64,000 nt of DNA from Nemertoderma westbladi (Eukaryota > Xenacoelomorpha > Nemertodermatida > Nemertodermatidae), in NCBI GenBank assembly GCA_032718475.1, contig JAUCBJ010001294.1, forward strand, positions 1-64,000, written 5' to 3'. This document shows, one piece after another, positions 49,967 through 61,561 of this stretch. How positions within the stretch are numbered: position 1 is the first letter of the stretch; each line of letters opens with the position of its first letter. The translations under genes and the position numbers were made by a program. The notes beneath the pieces are model-generated. The model saw nothing but the letters and a program-made list of their open reading frames with translations. It searched no databases and was not told the origin of the DNA.

Positions 49967-51518
49967 TAAACTGGGGTAATTTGGGACATGGGGGAATTTG
50001 GGACAGGCTGGGGTAATTTGGGACAAGTCTTTTCTTAACTGTAAGTGCAGTGGGGTTTGGTGGGTTGTTTAAATTATAGGCCTACACTTAGATTCATACT
50101 TTCTCTAGCTCTTTTAAATGCTGTAGGGCTGTCGGGTAGACTAGCCGTCACAGGTAAGTCGCAAGTGTAAGGTATTCGCTTTCAGATATTTCGCCCTCTA
50201 GCAGCAGACTGGAGAACTGCAGCAGCCAGCAGCAGCAGATTAATCACCTTCCTCAAAAAAGACACAGCATGTAGTCGTGGTCAGGTACTTATATTCCAAG
50301 ACTCAGCTTAAACAGATTAAGATGAAGAAAATGGAGACATGGGTAAGCGGAAGATCACTTTCATACATTTTGCCCTCTAGCAGACTGGAGAACAGAACTG
50401 CAGACCAATTACCGACCCCACCAAGACTGGAAGACACACTACTGACGCAGGATGTATTCTAAAGAGAGCACATACTGATACACATACAGACAGACACAGA
50501 CAACATATTTGACAAGTTTCAGCTAGGACGGATTATAAATAACGGAATGAGTCAAGGATGTCACTTTCAGACATTTCGCCCTCTAGGAGCAGACTGGAGA
50601 ACTGCAGATGAATCACCTTCCTCAAAAAGACACATCATGTAGTCGCGACGTGATCTGGCACTATATTCCAAGTCTCAACTTAAACAGATTAAGATCAAGT
50701 AAATGGCAGAATGGGTACAGGGGAAGTGGAAGGTTATCACTTTCATACATTTTGCCCTCTAGTGCTGTAGTGGTAGACTGGAAGAAATGCAGACCACTTA
50801 CCGACCCCTCCAAGACCCAGCAGCAGCAGCACATTGATGCAGGATGTATTCTGGCTGAGCACATACTGGCTTAAAGACAGACAGACATACAACATATTTT
50901 TGACAAGTTTCAGCTTGAACGGATCATAAATAATGGAATGAGCCAAGGATTTCACTTTCAGATATTCGGCCCTCTAGTGGCAGACTAAAGAACTGCATGC
51001 AGATTAGCCCCCTTTGAATGACACATGACAGCTATGAGCTAATGGTCGGTCTAATACAAGTATGACAAGTTTCAGCATTGTCTTTTGGTCGGATTAAATG
51101 CAGAGAGATGGCAGATGGGAGGACATTTATTAATGTTTGACATGTAGCCCTCTAGCGGGAGACTGTTGTACTGATGGTGTCGAACAGTCTCTAAAATCCC
51201 AACTTTTGGTCTTATTGATGCATTGTACAATTTCTCAACAAAGTTTGTGTCAATTACAATGGGCTACTACTATTCGATTTATGTTATGTCCCAAATTCCC
51301 CCAACTGTCCCAAATTACCTCATGCTGGGGTAATTTGGGACACTGATGAATATTAATTAAAAAAATGTAATTAATTATTTGAAAATAAAAATTAAGTAAT
51401 TAGTTTGATAGAATGGGTACATGGTGCATACTTGATAAGGTCGGATTATCAAAAAAATGTTTTTAAGATTCTGAAAAAAGCTTTAAAGGACGATTTTGTC
51501 CCAAATTACCCCAGTTTA
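49967..51518. mobile_element. Inverted-repeat element with TAAACTGGGGTAATTTGGGA ends
   Basis: Perfect 22-bp ends at 49967-49988 and 51497-51518. The sub-terminal motif GGGGTAATTTGGGACA is repeated at both ends. The interior (50160-51170) has about six diverged tandem modules of 175-220 bp, each with CACTTTCAGATATTTCGCCC-like sequence and CTCTAGCAGACTGGAGAAC. No coding capacity. Confidence 0.65.
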
Positions 51519-51956
51519 TGCAGATTTTGGAATGAAATTGTATACCGGCACCGGGTACCTAAATAAGAAACCCATGTCAAAAAGTTCTTATTCTGTTATT
51601 TAAGGACTTTTAGTATTTATGTGTACAATTTCGATGTCTAAAATAAGGTAAATTTATAAAAATCCCTCTTATTTAGGAACTGGTCGTATTTTTGATGCAA
51701 TTTTAAAACGCTTGTAGAAAAAAAACCGGACGGTGAAATGTTTTCTGGTTTTTTCTGTTTTTTGCATTATGTTCAAGAAAGAACCAACTTTTATATTGTG
51801 AAATAAAATTATGCGGTATTTTTTACTGAAACAAGTTCATGCATATTATGTCGAAAAAATATCCAAAAAAGGCCCAAAAACCCCTAAATAAGAGCCATTT
51901 TCCTTAAATAAGAACCCACTTTTGGAGCTTATTTAAGGGTATGTTCCCTACTGCAG

Positions 51957-52713
51957 TAGGGCTCGATCGGAGCTCCGGCCTCCGGCTCCGGCCATTTTGG
52001 CACCTCCGGCTCCTGCTCCGGCTCCGGTAAAAATATTGCCGGAGTTAATTTTTTAATAATAAAGTATTATATTTCGTGCATATTCTAATCTGAACAATTA
52101 TTTACACTATAAGTCAGACTGTAGTACAGCTTCAATATCAATCATAATACTGCAGTATTTACTTAAAGTCAATGACTGTACCGCAGTACTGGTACTGGTG
52201 ACTGGCCAGCTGGCTGACTATGGACTAGCAGACTATTACAGATAGGCCATACTGTAAAAAATTGTAAATGCTATGATTGTGGGATTGTACACTGTCGATT
52301 TGCATATTGTACACTGTCGATGAATGATTTACTGCTGTCATGCCAGCATACTGTACTGCAGTACTGGTACACGTACGGTAGGCTACCTACAGCTACAGTA
52401 TACAGTATACACCTCTACCACAATTAGACAATTAGACTTCAGGACTTAGTTACGGTACTGTAGGTAATTTTTAGCCGTCAGCGTCAGGCCGTCTGTCTGT
52501 GATAAATTAATTACTTAAATTTTAAATTGAAAATCTATAAATTATGAAATTAATAAGACTTACAGTATGATTGATTATGAGCGATTGGCGAACGATAACC
52601 ATACTTTATTTATTTTTTAATAAATAATTAAATTTTTGAAAAACTCCGGCTCCTGCTCCGGCTCCGGCCAAATTGTCCGGCTCCGGCCAAATCCCAACTC
52701 CGATCGAGCCCTA
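51957..52713. mobile_element. hAT-like MITE copy 2, opposite orientation
   Basis: 757 bp with the same TAGGGCTCGATCGGAG / CTCCGATCGAGCCCTA ends and the same GC-rich sub-terminal repeats as 45783-46591, reversed. It sits at the right end of the large 400-bp-TIR element. The left flank (TACTGCAG) and right flank (CCTTGCAG) match only in the last five bases, so its own target duplication is degraded or partly deleted. Confidence 0.85.
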
Positions 52714-52721
52714 CCTTGCAG

Positions 52722-54979
52722 GCATTAAAGTTGCATTGCAATAGTGTGTAGGGATGGATTTTGCTCAAATTTCAATCAAAAATTAAGATCAACACATTCA
52801 ATGAAATAAGTACAAGCCTTTTTAAACTAAATACTGGTACTGAATATGTTTTAAATATTATATTTCACAACACTCAGACACTAGGCCTACATCAGTTTAT
52901 TTTTTTTACCTTTGCAATTGCAATACAGTAACAAGCTAACAACTACTGATACTGAACTACCTGCTACCGGTACTGAACTAGGCCAACTATGACTTCTGTC
53001 TGTATATACTGATGACTACCGGTACCGGCAACCGGTATGCTGCTATGAAATTCAAATTTGGGGTAAAACTCAAATTTAGAGAATTAACCTAACCTAGTAT
53101 TAAATTTGAGGTACCGGTAATTCCAAAATTGGGTCTATAATTTGAAATTTGAGGTATTCTCAAATTTGATGATCTCCCTGACTGACAGAAAGAAACGAAC
53201 ACTGTTATAGTCAGATAGTCAATAGTGAAGTGACCACGCATTGTCTTAATTGAGATCCTCCGTCAGTCCGTTATGTCCTCGGGGGATTCAGATACGAGTC
53301 CCACTGGTTTAGGTATGAGAATAAACCTAGCATGATGGTCCTTAAAGAATAAGCGGCCGCCCAACCCCAAGTCCAGCAGTAGCTTCATCTCTACATGAGA
53401 GATGAGATAAAGAACTAATTTTACTCTCCTTCATGAATTTCGATGGACGATGGACGGGTATTGGGTATATTCTTTTTACAGGCGGTCTCCGAGGAATTTC
53501 AGGCATTTAGCACACTGAAGTCGGAACAGATTCCGGCTGTCCGGGTTTACTGCTGTACTGAATATATCGCCCATCGCAATTTACAAATGTTAGTGGAAGG
53601 TCCTGGCCTGGTGTCATCTGTCTGACTGAGGCGCGCACATGATGATGTGATGTGCAAAATAAAACAAAGCGTTGTGGGGCGAGCCACGCATTGAGCAGGG
53701 GACTACTGATCAGTCAGAGAAATAGAGTCAGAGTGACTATGACTATGAGTTTTAATGCAGCTTTTTGTGTTCCAAAAAAAAAACACAAAAACGGTCCCAA
53801 GCCCACAAAATTATAGAGGGAGAACTAGACTGCTAGAGAGAGTAACAGGCTGCCACACAGGCAGACAGGGCTGCACAATAATAGGCCTAATGGTTGCCAA
53901 AAATGGCAACAATTATTTTACTTTAATTTTAATGGTTGCCAAAACGGGCAATAATTATTTTAGGCACATTTCGACCTATTCACTATTGCTAAGAGCAATT
54001 GAGACGATGATTTTTTTTCTTATACGGTCAATTATATTTAAATTTCACGCTCTTTTCACTTACCTTTTTACCAAAATGCGATTTTTGCGAAAATTAGAAA
54101 AACCAAAAGTTGCCCGATTTGGCAATAAACATTGCCATAAGCCAGGCGACATATTGTAATTTTGGATTTGTTAACCTAAGACTTTGCCTTAACTGGCTTT
54201 AAAATTTATTTCTAATGCAGCTTTTTGTTTTCGTGTTGGCATTTACTGTATGGAATTTGCGCAACCGAAACAAAAAACGGTGCCCAGCCCGTGAGAATGC
54301 AGAGGCGCAATATAGTCTATTGTATACGATATTATGCTGTTATGTGTGACTTTTTTACTTATACTGTACCTACCCATATTGGTGTATTGATTGATGAGTT
54401 GGTGGAAAATAATATTGATCGATTGGAAGATTGATTCGTTAAAATATATATTAGTTTACAGATATATTGGTTTACAGATATATTGGTTTACAGATATACC
54501 AGTTTTCCAAAATTAAATTAATTCTACATAACTGTAATAAAGAACCTACATGTACAGTCGGGGTCTCAAAGTGCATCTGTTCTTTGAGATTTTCTCAAAG
54601 TTTTTCTACCAGTGTCTAAAAGTCATTACATTACTCCCAACGGCCGTTTTGAATTCTTGTTGACACTTTTAGTTGGGAATCTCAAAGAGATTTCCTTCTT
54701 TTAGGCACTTTGAATTCTTTGAGAAATGTCACTTTTAGGTAGTTGGTGGCACTTTGAATTCTTTGAAAAAAATAAACTCCGAGGTATTCGTGATTGACAG
54801 CTCGTGGTCAGTTAACTGAGAGGCAGAAGCATTCTCGGGGAACAATATCATGCGGGCAACAAAGCGATACTTGTGGGCTGGCCAGTTGTTGCCTAGAAGC
54901 TATTCCCATTAATTTATCACATTGAGGTTCCTGGGGTGATTATGGGATGGGTTTTCGGTTGCAAGTACAAATTGAATTT
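52722..54979. other. Mostly unassigned DNA between transposons
   Basis: It contains TTTGAGGT/CAAATTTGA repeats (53040-53165), one possible orphan exon (53482-53625), and a block of CTCAAAG / CTTTGAATTCTTTGA inverted and direct words (54565-54780). No complete gene is recognised. Confidence 0.35.
53482..53625 (+). other. Possible orphan terminal exon
   Basis: A good acceptor (TTCTTTTTACAG) is followed in frame by 47 codons starting AVSEEFQAF and ending GPGLVSSV-stop. The composition looks protein-like (mixed, GC-balanced third positions), unlike the surrounding repeats. I do not recognise the family and found no upstream partner exon. It could be a chance open frame. Confidence 0.25.
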
Positions 54980-55444
54980 ATGATTCTGTAATATGTAGGG
55001 CTGGGAGACCTCAAGTGACAACCCCATTTTTTACACTCGTATACTGTACATCAAAATTATAATTAGACATTTGTGGTGCTAGTACATTTAAATCAATTAT
55101 TTCGTGACATGTATTACAGTATTTATATTATTTATTATTTTTGCTCTATACATTAGTTTAGGACTTTTGGTGCTAGTACATTAAAACTATAATTATTTGG
55201 TCACATATCATTATGATTAGCCCTATACAGTAGAGAGGAATACAGTAGATAGGAATATAGGTATATTTGACCCAACAACATTTGTAATGTAGCCTCGAAA
55301 CCGGAATTCAGTCAGTGCGTGCAGTTTTTCGGTAAATACGTAGTACCCAACTAGCCTGAAGAATCCCTGTGGGTGAAAGCTAGCTAAAACTGTTGTTTTA
55401 TTTTGTCACTTGAGGTCTCCCAGCCCTACATATTATAGAATCAT
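54980..55444. mobile_element. MITE with about 42-bp inverted ends
   Basis: ATGATTCTGTAATATGTAGG then GCTGGGAGACCTCAAGTGACAA (54980-55021) is inverted at 55403-55444. The inner part starts TAGGGCTGGGAGACC, a hAT-like end. The interior has GGTGCTAGTACATT direct repeats. No coding capacity. Confidence 0.7.
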
Positions 55445-55808
55445 GATCACACCAGTGACGAGAGCGCGCCAGTAATTGAATTTACGGTGCCCTTTGACAA
55501 GCATTCTACGCCCCCCCCCCCCCCCCCCCCCCACCCACCCTCCCCTTCTATTTGGAAATAAAGACCTTTTATAAAAGTCTTTCTAAAAAACATTCTTAAA
55601 AATCAAATAATACATGAAACATAATTAGTGAAACAAGATTAATGCTTGACAAGATTGATTAATTTAATAACATAATACAATATAAGATTAACAATTAATA
55701 TAAGAGAAAATGCTCCGCAGTTTCATTACAATGACCTGAAGAAGACTTGGGAGAAAGCTTGTAATAACTTTTGTTATTCATTTCATTAGTCACGAAGTCA
55801 TTAGTCAT

Positions 55809-55925
55809 TTGACGTTGACACAGAACCATTTTAAGTGTTATGGGGCGTTCTCCAGGGAGACACACTTGCGCCATTCTTGTTCCTAATTGTGGTTGACTAT
55901 GTTCTACGCATGTTCTTAGATCATC
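55809..55925 (+). mobile_element. LINE copy 2, 5' fragment
   Basis: It matches about 10130-10245 of the first LINE (reverse-transcriptase region around CAGAACCATTT...GTTATGGGGCGT, then GTTGACTATGTTCTACGCATG). It stops exactly at the insertion point of a 5.6-kb element and resumes at 61562. A typical 5'-truncated copy. Confidence 0.85.
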
Positions 55926-56094
55926 CATGACCTCACATATACACCATGTCCTGGAATATAGTGACGTTATTCAGGTACCCCCCCCCCCCCCCCCCCCCCA
56001 ATTTTTTTTACAAATCTTAATGAGATTGCATGAAATTTGAAACAGAGATAGTTTCACCTCCCTCCTCCTTGCTGGGTGAGCCAGAATTTTTATT

Positions 56095-56760
56095 TTCGCT
56101 TTCATTCTTTAGCTACAAGCGTTTGAAAAAGGTGTCTCCGTCGATATTGCACCAATTACATCACATTTATCCTTTAAACATTAGTGATTTGTTGGTATTA
56201 GCAAGGACTTATAGGAATATATATAAGGAATCCTATATAAGGAATATATACTATGTTCTAGAAGTCCTTGGTATTAGTGGAAAGCTGACCGTGCAAGTAT
56301 TCCAAATATGTAAAAATATTTGAATTTGGTTGGTAAATATCTGATTTATTGGCATTCGAATTTTGCATGTATTAGCTTCCACTGCAGGCCATTTATTCTA
56401 TTAATAAATACACAATGTTCTAGAACATTTTGTTTATCTCATAAGTAGCTTGGCAACAATGCAATGCCTACATGATAATACTAGTATATGGATATTCATA
56501 CATAATCAAAATGTTCTAGAACATTGTGTATTAATTTAATAGAATAAATGGCCTGCAGTGGAAGCTAATACATGCAAAATTCGAATGCCAATAACTCAGC
56601 TGTTTCCCAACCAAATTCAATTATTTTTACATATTTGGAATACTTGCACGGTCAGCTTTCCACTAATACCAACAAATCACTAAATGTTTAAAGAATAACT
56701 GCGATGTAATTGGTGCAATATCGACGGAGACACATTTTTCAAACGCTTGTATCTAATAGT
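56095..56760. repeat. Foldback family F, compact palindromic copy
   Basis: The arms 56095-56425 and about 56510-56760 are inverted copies (TTTTCGCTTTCATTCTTTAG, GTGATTTGTTGGTA, GCATTCGAATTTTGCATG, GCAGGCCATTTATTCTATTA, ATGTTCTAGAACAT). The spacer is about 90 bp. It is the best-preserved copy of the family also seen at 7957-8290 and 13664-13990. Confidence 0.7.
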
Positions 56761-57476
56761 CGAGTAGACGCTTGGTACATTTTACTGACGAACCGTTCTC
56801 CAGCGTATGACTGCAATTTTATTTGTTCATGATGTTGTTCCACATTATAATAATAAATTTTCGATCCAAAATCCAAAAGATGGAAACGCGTGATAAAATG
56901 CAGCGATAGCAATATGAGAAAGGACTTTTGCCATTTGCGAAACAAGATTGCCACGATAACGAAGAATTAGCTGGAAATTTGAAGATTCCGTTGGATTTGG
57001 GAGAGGTGAGCTTGAAGACCTAACTATTTTGGGAACCCGATTCTATCGAAGTTGTTACGTCAATATTAAAGGTAATATACTTCATGTACACCACCATTTA
57101 ATATGTAGAATATTGTATAACATTTGTATTTTCGCTTTACAATTGTTGTTGGAAAAGAATTTTAAAACGTCTCCATCCAATCTAATCTAGCCACGGCCCA
57201 ATAATCAAGTATTATTGATCATTTTATAATACTTTTTATGTAGCTATTTTTAATTTTTGTTACATATAAATGTTCTGGAACATATTGCCGTTACCCAACA
57301 TGTATACAATATTATTGTTGCTCATATTTTTAAAATATTTCAGATTTTATTTATTTATTTTAAAATATGGCAGATTTTTTTTGTTATGATGGAAATATTT
57401 TTCAACTTTATTTGTTTATAACATAGGCCTATTTTAAAAAAATGTGAATAAAACGCAACATAAAAGAGCAACATTC

Positions 57477-58010
57477 GGCACTTTTTCGGTATTAAGGCCC
57501 CATTTTCCCCATTTTTTGGGTAAGTGTAATTCAGTTTTACTGCATATTACCAGTTTGCTAACAATTATTTATTGTTTGAAATATACTTGCTGTTATATTT
57601 TCTGCTATGTAATTATAACTACTAGCTACAACTGTAGCTATGTACTAGTAGCTACAACAAGCTCACGAAAGTTCAATCGTGCATTTGGAAACATTATAAC
57701 TAGCTAATACATTATAAAATGTTCTAGAATGTGTTGTTTCCATAGAAACTAGTGAGCGACACTTTTTAAAAAAAAATTTTAAAAAATACTAGCATTATAC
57801 GATAAAAAATCTTTTTGCTAGCTAGTATTTTTAGAAATATTCATTTCATTGAAGAATATATTAATGACCAAAATAATTTCCAAAAATTACTAGCTAGTAA
57901 AAAATACTAGCATTATACCATAAAAAATCTACTAAGGTTCGAGAACATTCACTAATAATATAAATATAAATAAATATAAAAAAATGGGGCCCTAATACCG
58001 AAAAAGTGCC
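57477..58010. mobile_element. MITE with 30-bp inverted ends
   Basis: GGCACTTTTTCGGTATTAAG then GCCCCATTTT (57477-57506) is inverted at 57981-58010 with one or two mismatches. The interior has repeated ACTAGCATTATAC and TAGCTAGTA words. Non-coding. Confidence 0.7.
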
Positions 58011-58504
58011 CAACATTCTCTATATGAGGTCTAATTCTATAGGCCTATAAAATAATTTTGGGCTTTACTATGTTATGGGTACCCACTTTTTAAACAAATT
58101 TTTTCATATAAAAATGGCTTTTATCATGAGGTTTTTTGTTCTAGAACAAATATTTAACTTTCTGCCAGTACGATGGTAGCTAGTACTTTTGATTTTGTGT
58201 TAGCTACAGAAGTACTATTTATTAGCTAGTAAATGTAAGATATACTGTACCGGTAATTTAATCCTCAATTATATATTTGCATGGAATAATTTATGAGTCA
58301 TGGTGTAGCTAGTAATTTTTATTTGATAGTTAAAGTAGCTAGTAATTATTCACTAGTTAGTTTTTTATATTTTATACAAAATATAGGCAGATGTCAAAAT
58401 AGAGTTTTTACTTATTTTACTTATTTAGGCCTATTTTACTTATTATTCGATTTATTTATCTTTTTATTAATTGCGAGAATATATTGATGATATGGAATTT
58501 GCCT

Positions 58505-58612
58505 AAATATAAGGGGCACTACAAAATTTCTATTTTATTTTTGGGAGTAATCAACTGTTATTTACGTCGATTTTTCCCTGGAGAGGGATGCATTTTTATT
58601 GCGACTAAAGTC
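58505..58612. mobile_element. Partial ACTGGACGCAA-family MITE
   Basis: It shares GAGTAATCAACTGTTATTTA, CGTCGATTTTTCCCTGGAGA and GGGATGCATTTTTATTGCG with 60480-60545. Only one half is present. Confidence 0.5.
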
Positions 58613-59935
58613 CCTCCCTATCTTCGAAGAGATGCCTTCAGTTCGGCTTCGAACGACTGTTTGATTGGCTTTTTTTACTATTGTATAATGTAGATATTGA
58701 TATATATTTTTCTAATTCCTAGAACTTTTAATTCGAACTTTTAATTCCTACAAAGCTAACCTAGCATTGCGAAATATCTTGCACAAAATATAATGAAAGT
58801 ATTATTTATTTCAGATATGAAATTTAGAATTAAAGGAAACTGCAGCATTCAAGAATATAAGAAGAACGTGCTCTCAAGTATTATTCTGGAGAGCGGCTGT
58901 AGATAATATGCAGCCGGCAGCCGCCACTATAGCCTACAAAATTTGGTTGGATGTGGCAGCAATTTGTAAATAGGGCTTTCAAATTTTATTGCAAGTGTGC
59001 GAACAAGGACTGTGATAACGTGTTAATAAATATATTATCAAACATTAAACTAAAATTAATTACTGCAAATGCAGAAGTTGTTTCATCGACATTCCTTCAC
59101 CTTTCATTTCACGGTCCATTAGTAATACCGGACATCACCTTACAGAAACAACATCTCAGTTTGGGTAACCACTGCTACTTCGTTAAGCCATTCTGTCCAT
59201 AAATGCGTCGGCCCCAAAGTCCACATTCAAATTATCATATCTCCGCCAGTTCTTGAGGATACATGTCTTCTAGAGGAGTTAGGGTGCTGACAGCATATAT
59301 TCCTGACATACAGGTACAGTATGTCTGTGCATTACTTGGCCACAGTTAAGAGCTCCAAATTGCACACCGAGCCTTGTATGTATTACAAGTTCACTACCAG
59401 TAACAGTGTTTGCCATAAGTCTGCAATGTTACAAAATTTGTAACTTCTAACTTCAAACATAATACTTATTCCTTAAGTTTTTATTTTCTCGAGCTTGGTT
59501 TCTCCTTATTTATGATTGACCAGTGTCTAAATAGATAAATATACCCATGCGTTTTTATTCATTATTGTTGCTATGTAAAACATCTGTCGTTAAGATAAAT
59601 AGTGTTCTAGAAAAAATTGCTCAATGCAGACTATGTGAAATATAACATAATTTCAAATGGTTTATACAAGTTAACACTTTCAGCAAAAAAACTGTAGTCA
59701 TACCCAATTTGAACGGTGGTTGCCACTGTCTACTTGACTATAAAGAATGAAAGCGAAAATAAAAATTCTGGCTCACCCACCCAGCAAGGAGGAGGGAGGG
59801 GAAACTGTCTCAGTTTCAAATTTCATGCAATCTCATTACGATTTGTAAAAAAAATTTGGGGGGGGGGGCAGGTACCTGAATAACGACACTATATTCCAGG
59901 ACATGGTGTATACGATCATGAAAGCTGCATTCTAC

Positions 59936-59984
59936 CATGGAATACTAAATATACATTTATACAATGTATATTTAGTATTCCATG
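59936..59984. mobile_element. 49-bp palindromic mini-element with P-like ends
   Basis: It is CATGGAATACTAAATATACATT, a 5-nt spacer, and the exact inverted copy, flanked by the exact 7-bp duplication ATTCTAC (59929-59935 and 59985-59991). Its end sequence is identical for 19 bp to the THAP-transposase element at 41990. It is little more than two fused transposon ends. Confidence 0.88.
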
Positions 59985-60326
59985 ATTCTACCTATACTAC
60001 TACATTTAGTAGGCACACGTTTTTAAAATCAATTTTCATATATTTGAAGTATTTTATAATAAAAGTCTTCTAGAACATTTTTACATGATTCATTTCAATA
60101 GTAAGTATTATAATTTTGAAACAACTTATTTTAATAGCTATTTTTATATATTATTGGTAAACGCCAGTTCCACTGTGCTTACCTACGCCATCTGGAATAT
60201 TGTGTCTTAATTCAGTGACTTGGCCACCAATTATTATTCTACAAATCTTAACGCGTCAGATTATTTATTTTCGCTTTCAATCCTTAACTACAAGCGTCTA
60301 TTTAATTACTATCTATTAGGGAGACG

Positions 60327-60560
60327 GGGGAAAACTGGACGCAAAACCCGTCTTGGCGAATTAATATCCCGCCTCAATGTTAAATTCACAATTTAGGGAA
60401 AGGAACAGGTTACAGTGGCATGTAATTTTAACCAAAACAATAAACTAAACACAATAGAAGAGGTTACAGTTTTATTTTTGAGAGTAATCAGATGTTATTT
60501 GCGTCGAATTTCCCCTGGAGAGGGATGAATTATTTTTGCGTCCAGTTCCCCCCTCCCCAG
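60327..60560. mobile_element. MITE of the ACTGGACGCAA family, near complete
   Basis: Inverted ends GGGGGAAAACTGGACGCAAA and TTTTTGCGTCCAGTTCCCCC. The inner words match 39130-39372 in reverse. About 235 bp, non-coding. Confidence 0.75.
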
Positions 60561-61380
60561 TGTTTTTTTAAACATTGTGTTTTTAATAAAAAATTAATGA
60601 AGAAGGACAAAAGCAAATAAAAAGTTGATGATAATTGGTTAATCTTATGGAATGTTTATTGTTTATAATGTTTTCAATAATGATGATGAGTACCGGTAAA
60701 CTACAGTTCTATAATTTAGCTATTATACATGTCGCTGACGCAGTTTGAATTCTTTTACAGCAGATTCTCTCACTACTGTCTGGGAGTGGGCTGTGGATCG
60801 ATTGTTGGCAAATATGTTTACGAGAGAGCGAACAATAATTATTGTAATTAGTTCGGTATGAGAAGGTCAGCTGATTACGTAGGGATAATTATCACATAGT
60901 TTGGTTAGAGTCGAAGTTGCTGCGGAACTGAAGGGTTTTTTCAAGCAAATCTTCAACGGTTATTAAAATTTTAAACGTTTCTTTAACAAATGCGCATAAC
61001 TGTGTTGAGAGTCTTCCCTTACCATGTCAAGCAAACTGTGGTAAAGTGAGTTGGTAACAGTTTCATTTTGTAAAACTCACGCACAGATTTGGCACCCCTT
61101 CCTACCTTTTCTGTTGATAATTTTGTGGGTAAGAAAACCCAAAACAATTTCATTTCGACTTTCAGCAGCCAATGCAAATTGATTCGGAATCATTTTCTGG
61201 TTCACTTGATAAAACTTCATCAACGTCGATATTTTCTTTAATCAGGGATCGGAGCTGCGAGATGTTTTTTTGCTCGATATTTATGACCAAAAATCTCAAT
61301 TTACAGTAGCTAATTTCATTTACAATAGATAGAAAACGCTAGCTAGCATAAAAAACAAAAAATAATATCAAAAATACAGG
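60561..61380. other. AT-rich stretch inside the 5.6-kb insertion, no gene seen
   Basis: No open frame above background, no ordered repeat and no RNA gene could be supported here. Confidence 0.3.
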
Positions 61381-61561
61381 ATATTTTTTATGTCTTAATT
61401 CAGTGCAACCCCCACCCCCCTCTGAATCTCAATGAAATTGAGTGGAATATTAGATTCGGAAGTGGCAAGTTTTTTTTAGCATTGTCACGAGGCTATTTAA
61501 TTACTTTTCAAACGCTGGTAGTTAAGGATTGAATCATGGTCGTATATTTAGTAGGTCATGG

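Larger units (their letters stand above)
46671..51953. mobile_element. Large element with 400-bp inverted repeats (CAGTAGGGAACATACCC ends)
   Basis: The arms 46671-47073 and 51519-51953 are inverted copies containing CCCTTAAATAAG, TCTTATTTAG, TACAAGCGTTTTAAAATTGC and CTAAATAAG repeats. The 8-mer CCTTGCAG lies at 46661-46668 and, beyond the second MITE, at 52714-52721, a likely 8-bp target duplication. CAGTAGGG-type ends and 8-bp duplication suggest hAT. The interior has no transposase. It holds a dispersed repeat (47745-47998), a 10-bp repeat array (48015-49735) and another inverted-repeat element (49967-51518). Confidence 0.7.
55926..61561. mobile_element. 5.6-kb foldback element inserted in the LINE (P-like ends)
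   Basis: The LINE sequence is interrupted between two copies of GATCATC (55919-55925 and 61562-61568), an exact 7-bp target duplication. The ends are inverted: CATGACCT at 55926 and AGGTCATG ending at 61561, with similar sub-terminal TATATAC..CCATG words. Inside, a stretch of about 200 bp next to the left end is inverted at about 59735-59920, and several smaller foldback elements are nested. No transposase was recognised. Confidence 0.78.

Noticed and set aside
55695-55928. 77-codon minus open frame
   Set aside because: It is the antisense of the LINE fragment 55809-55925 plus flanking DNA.
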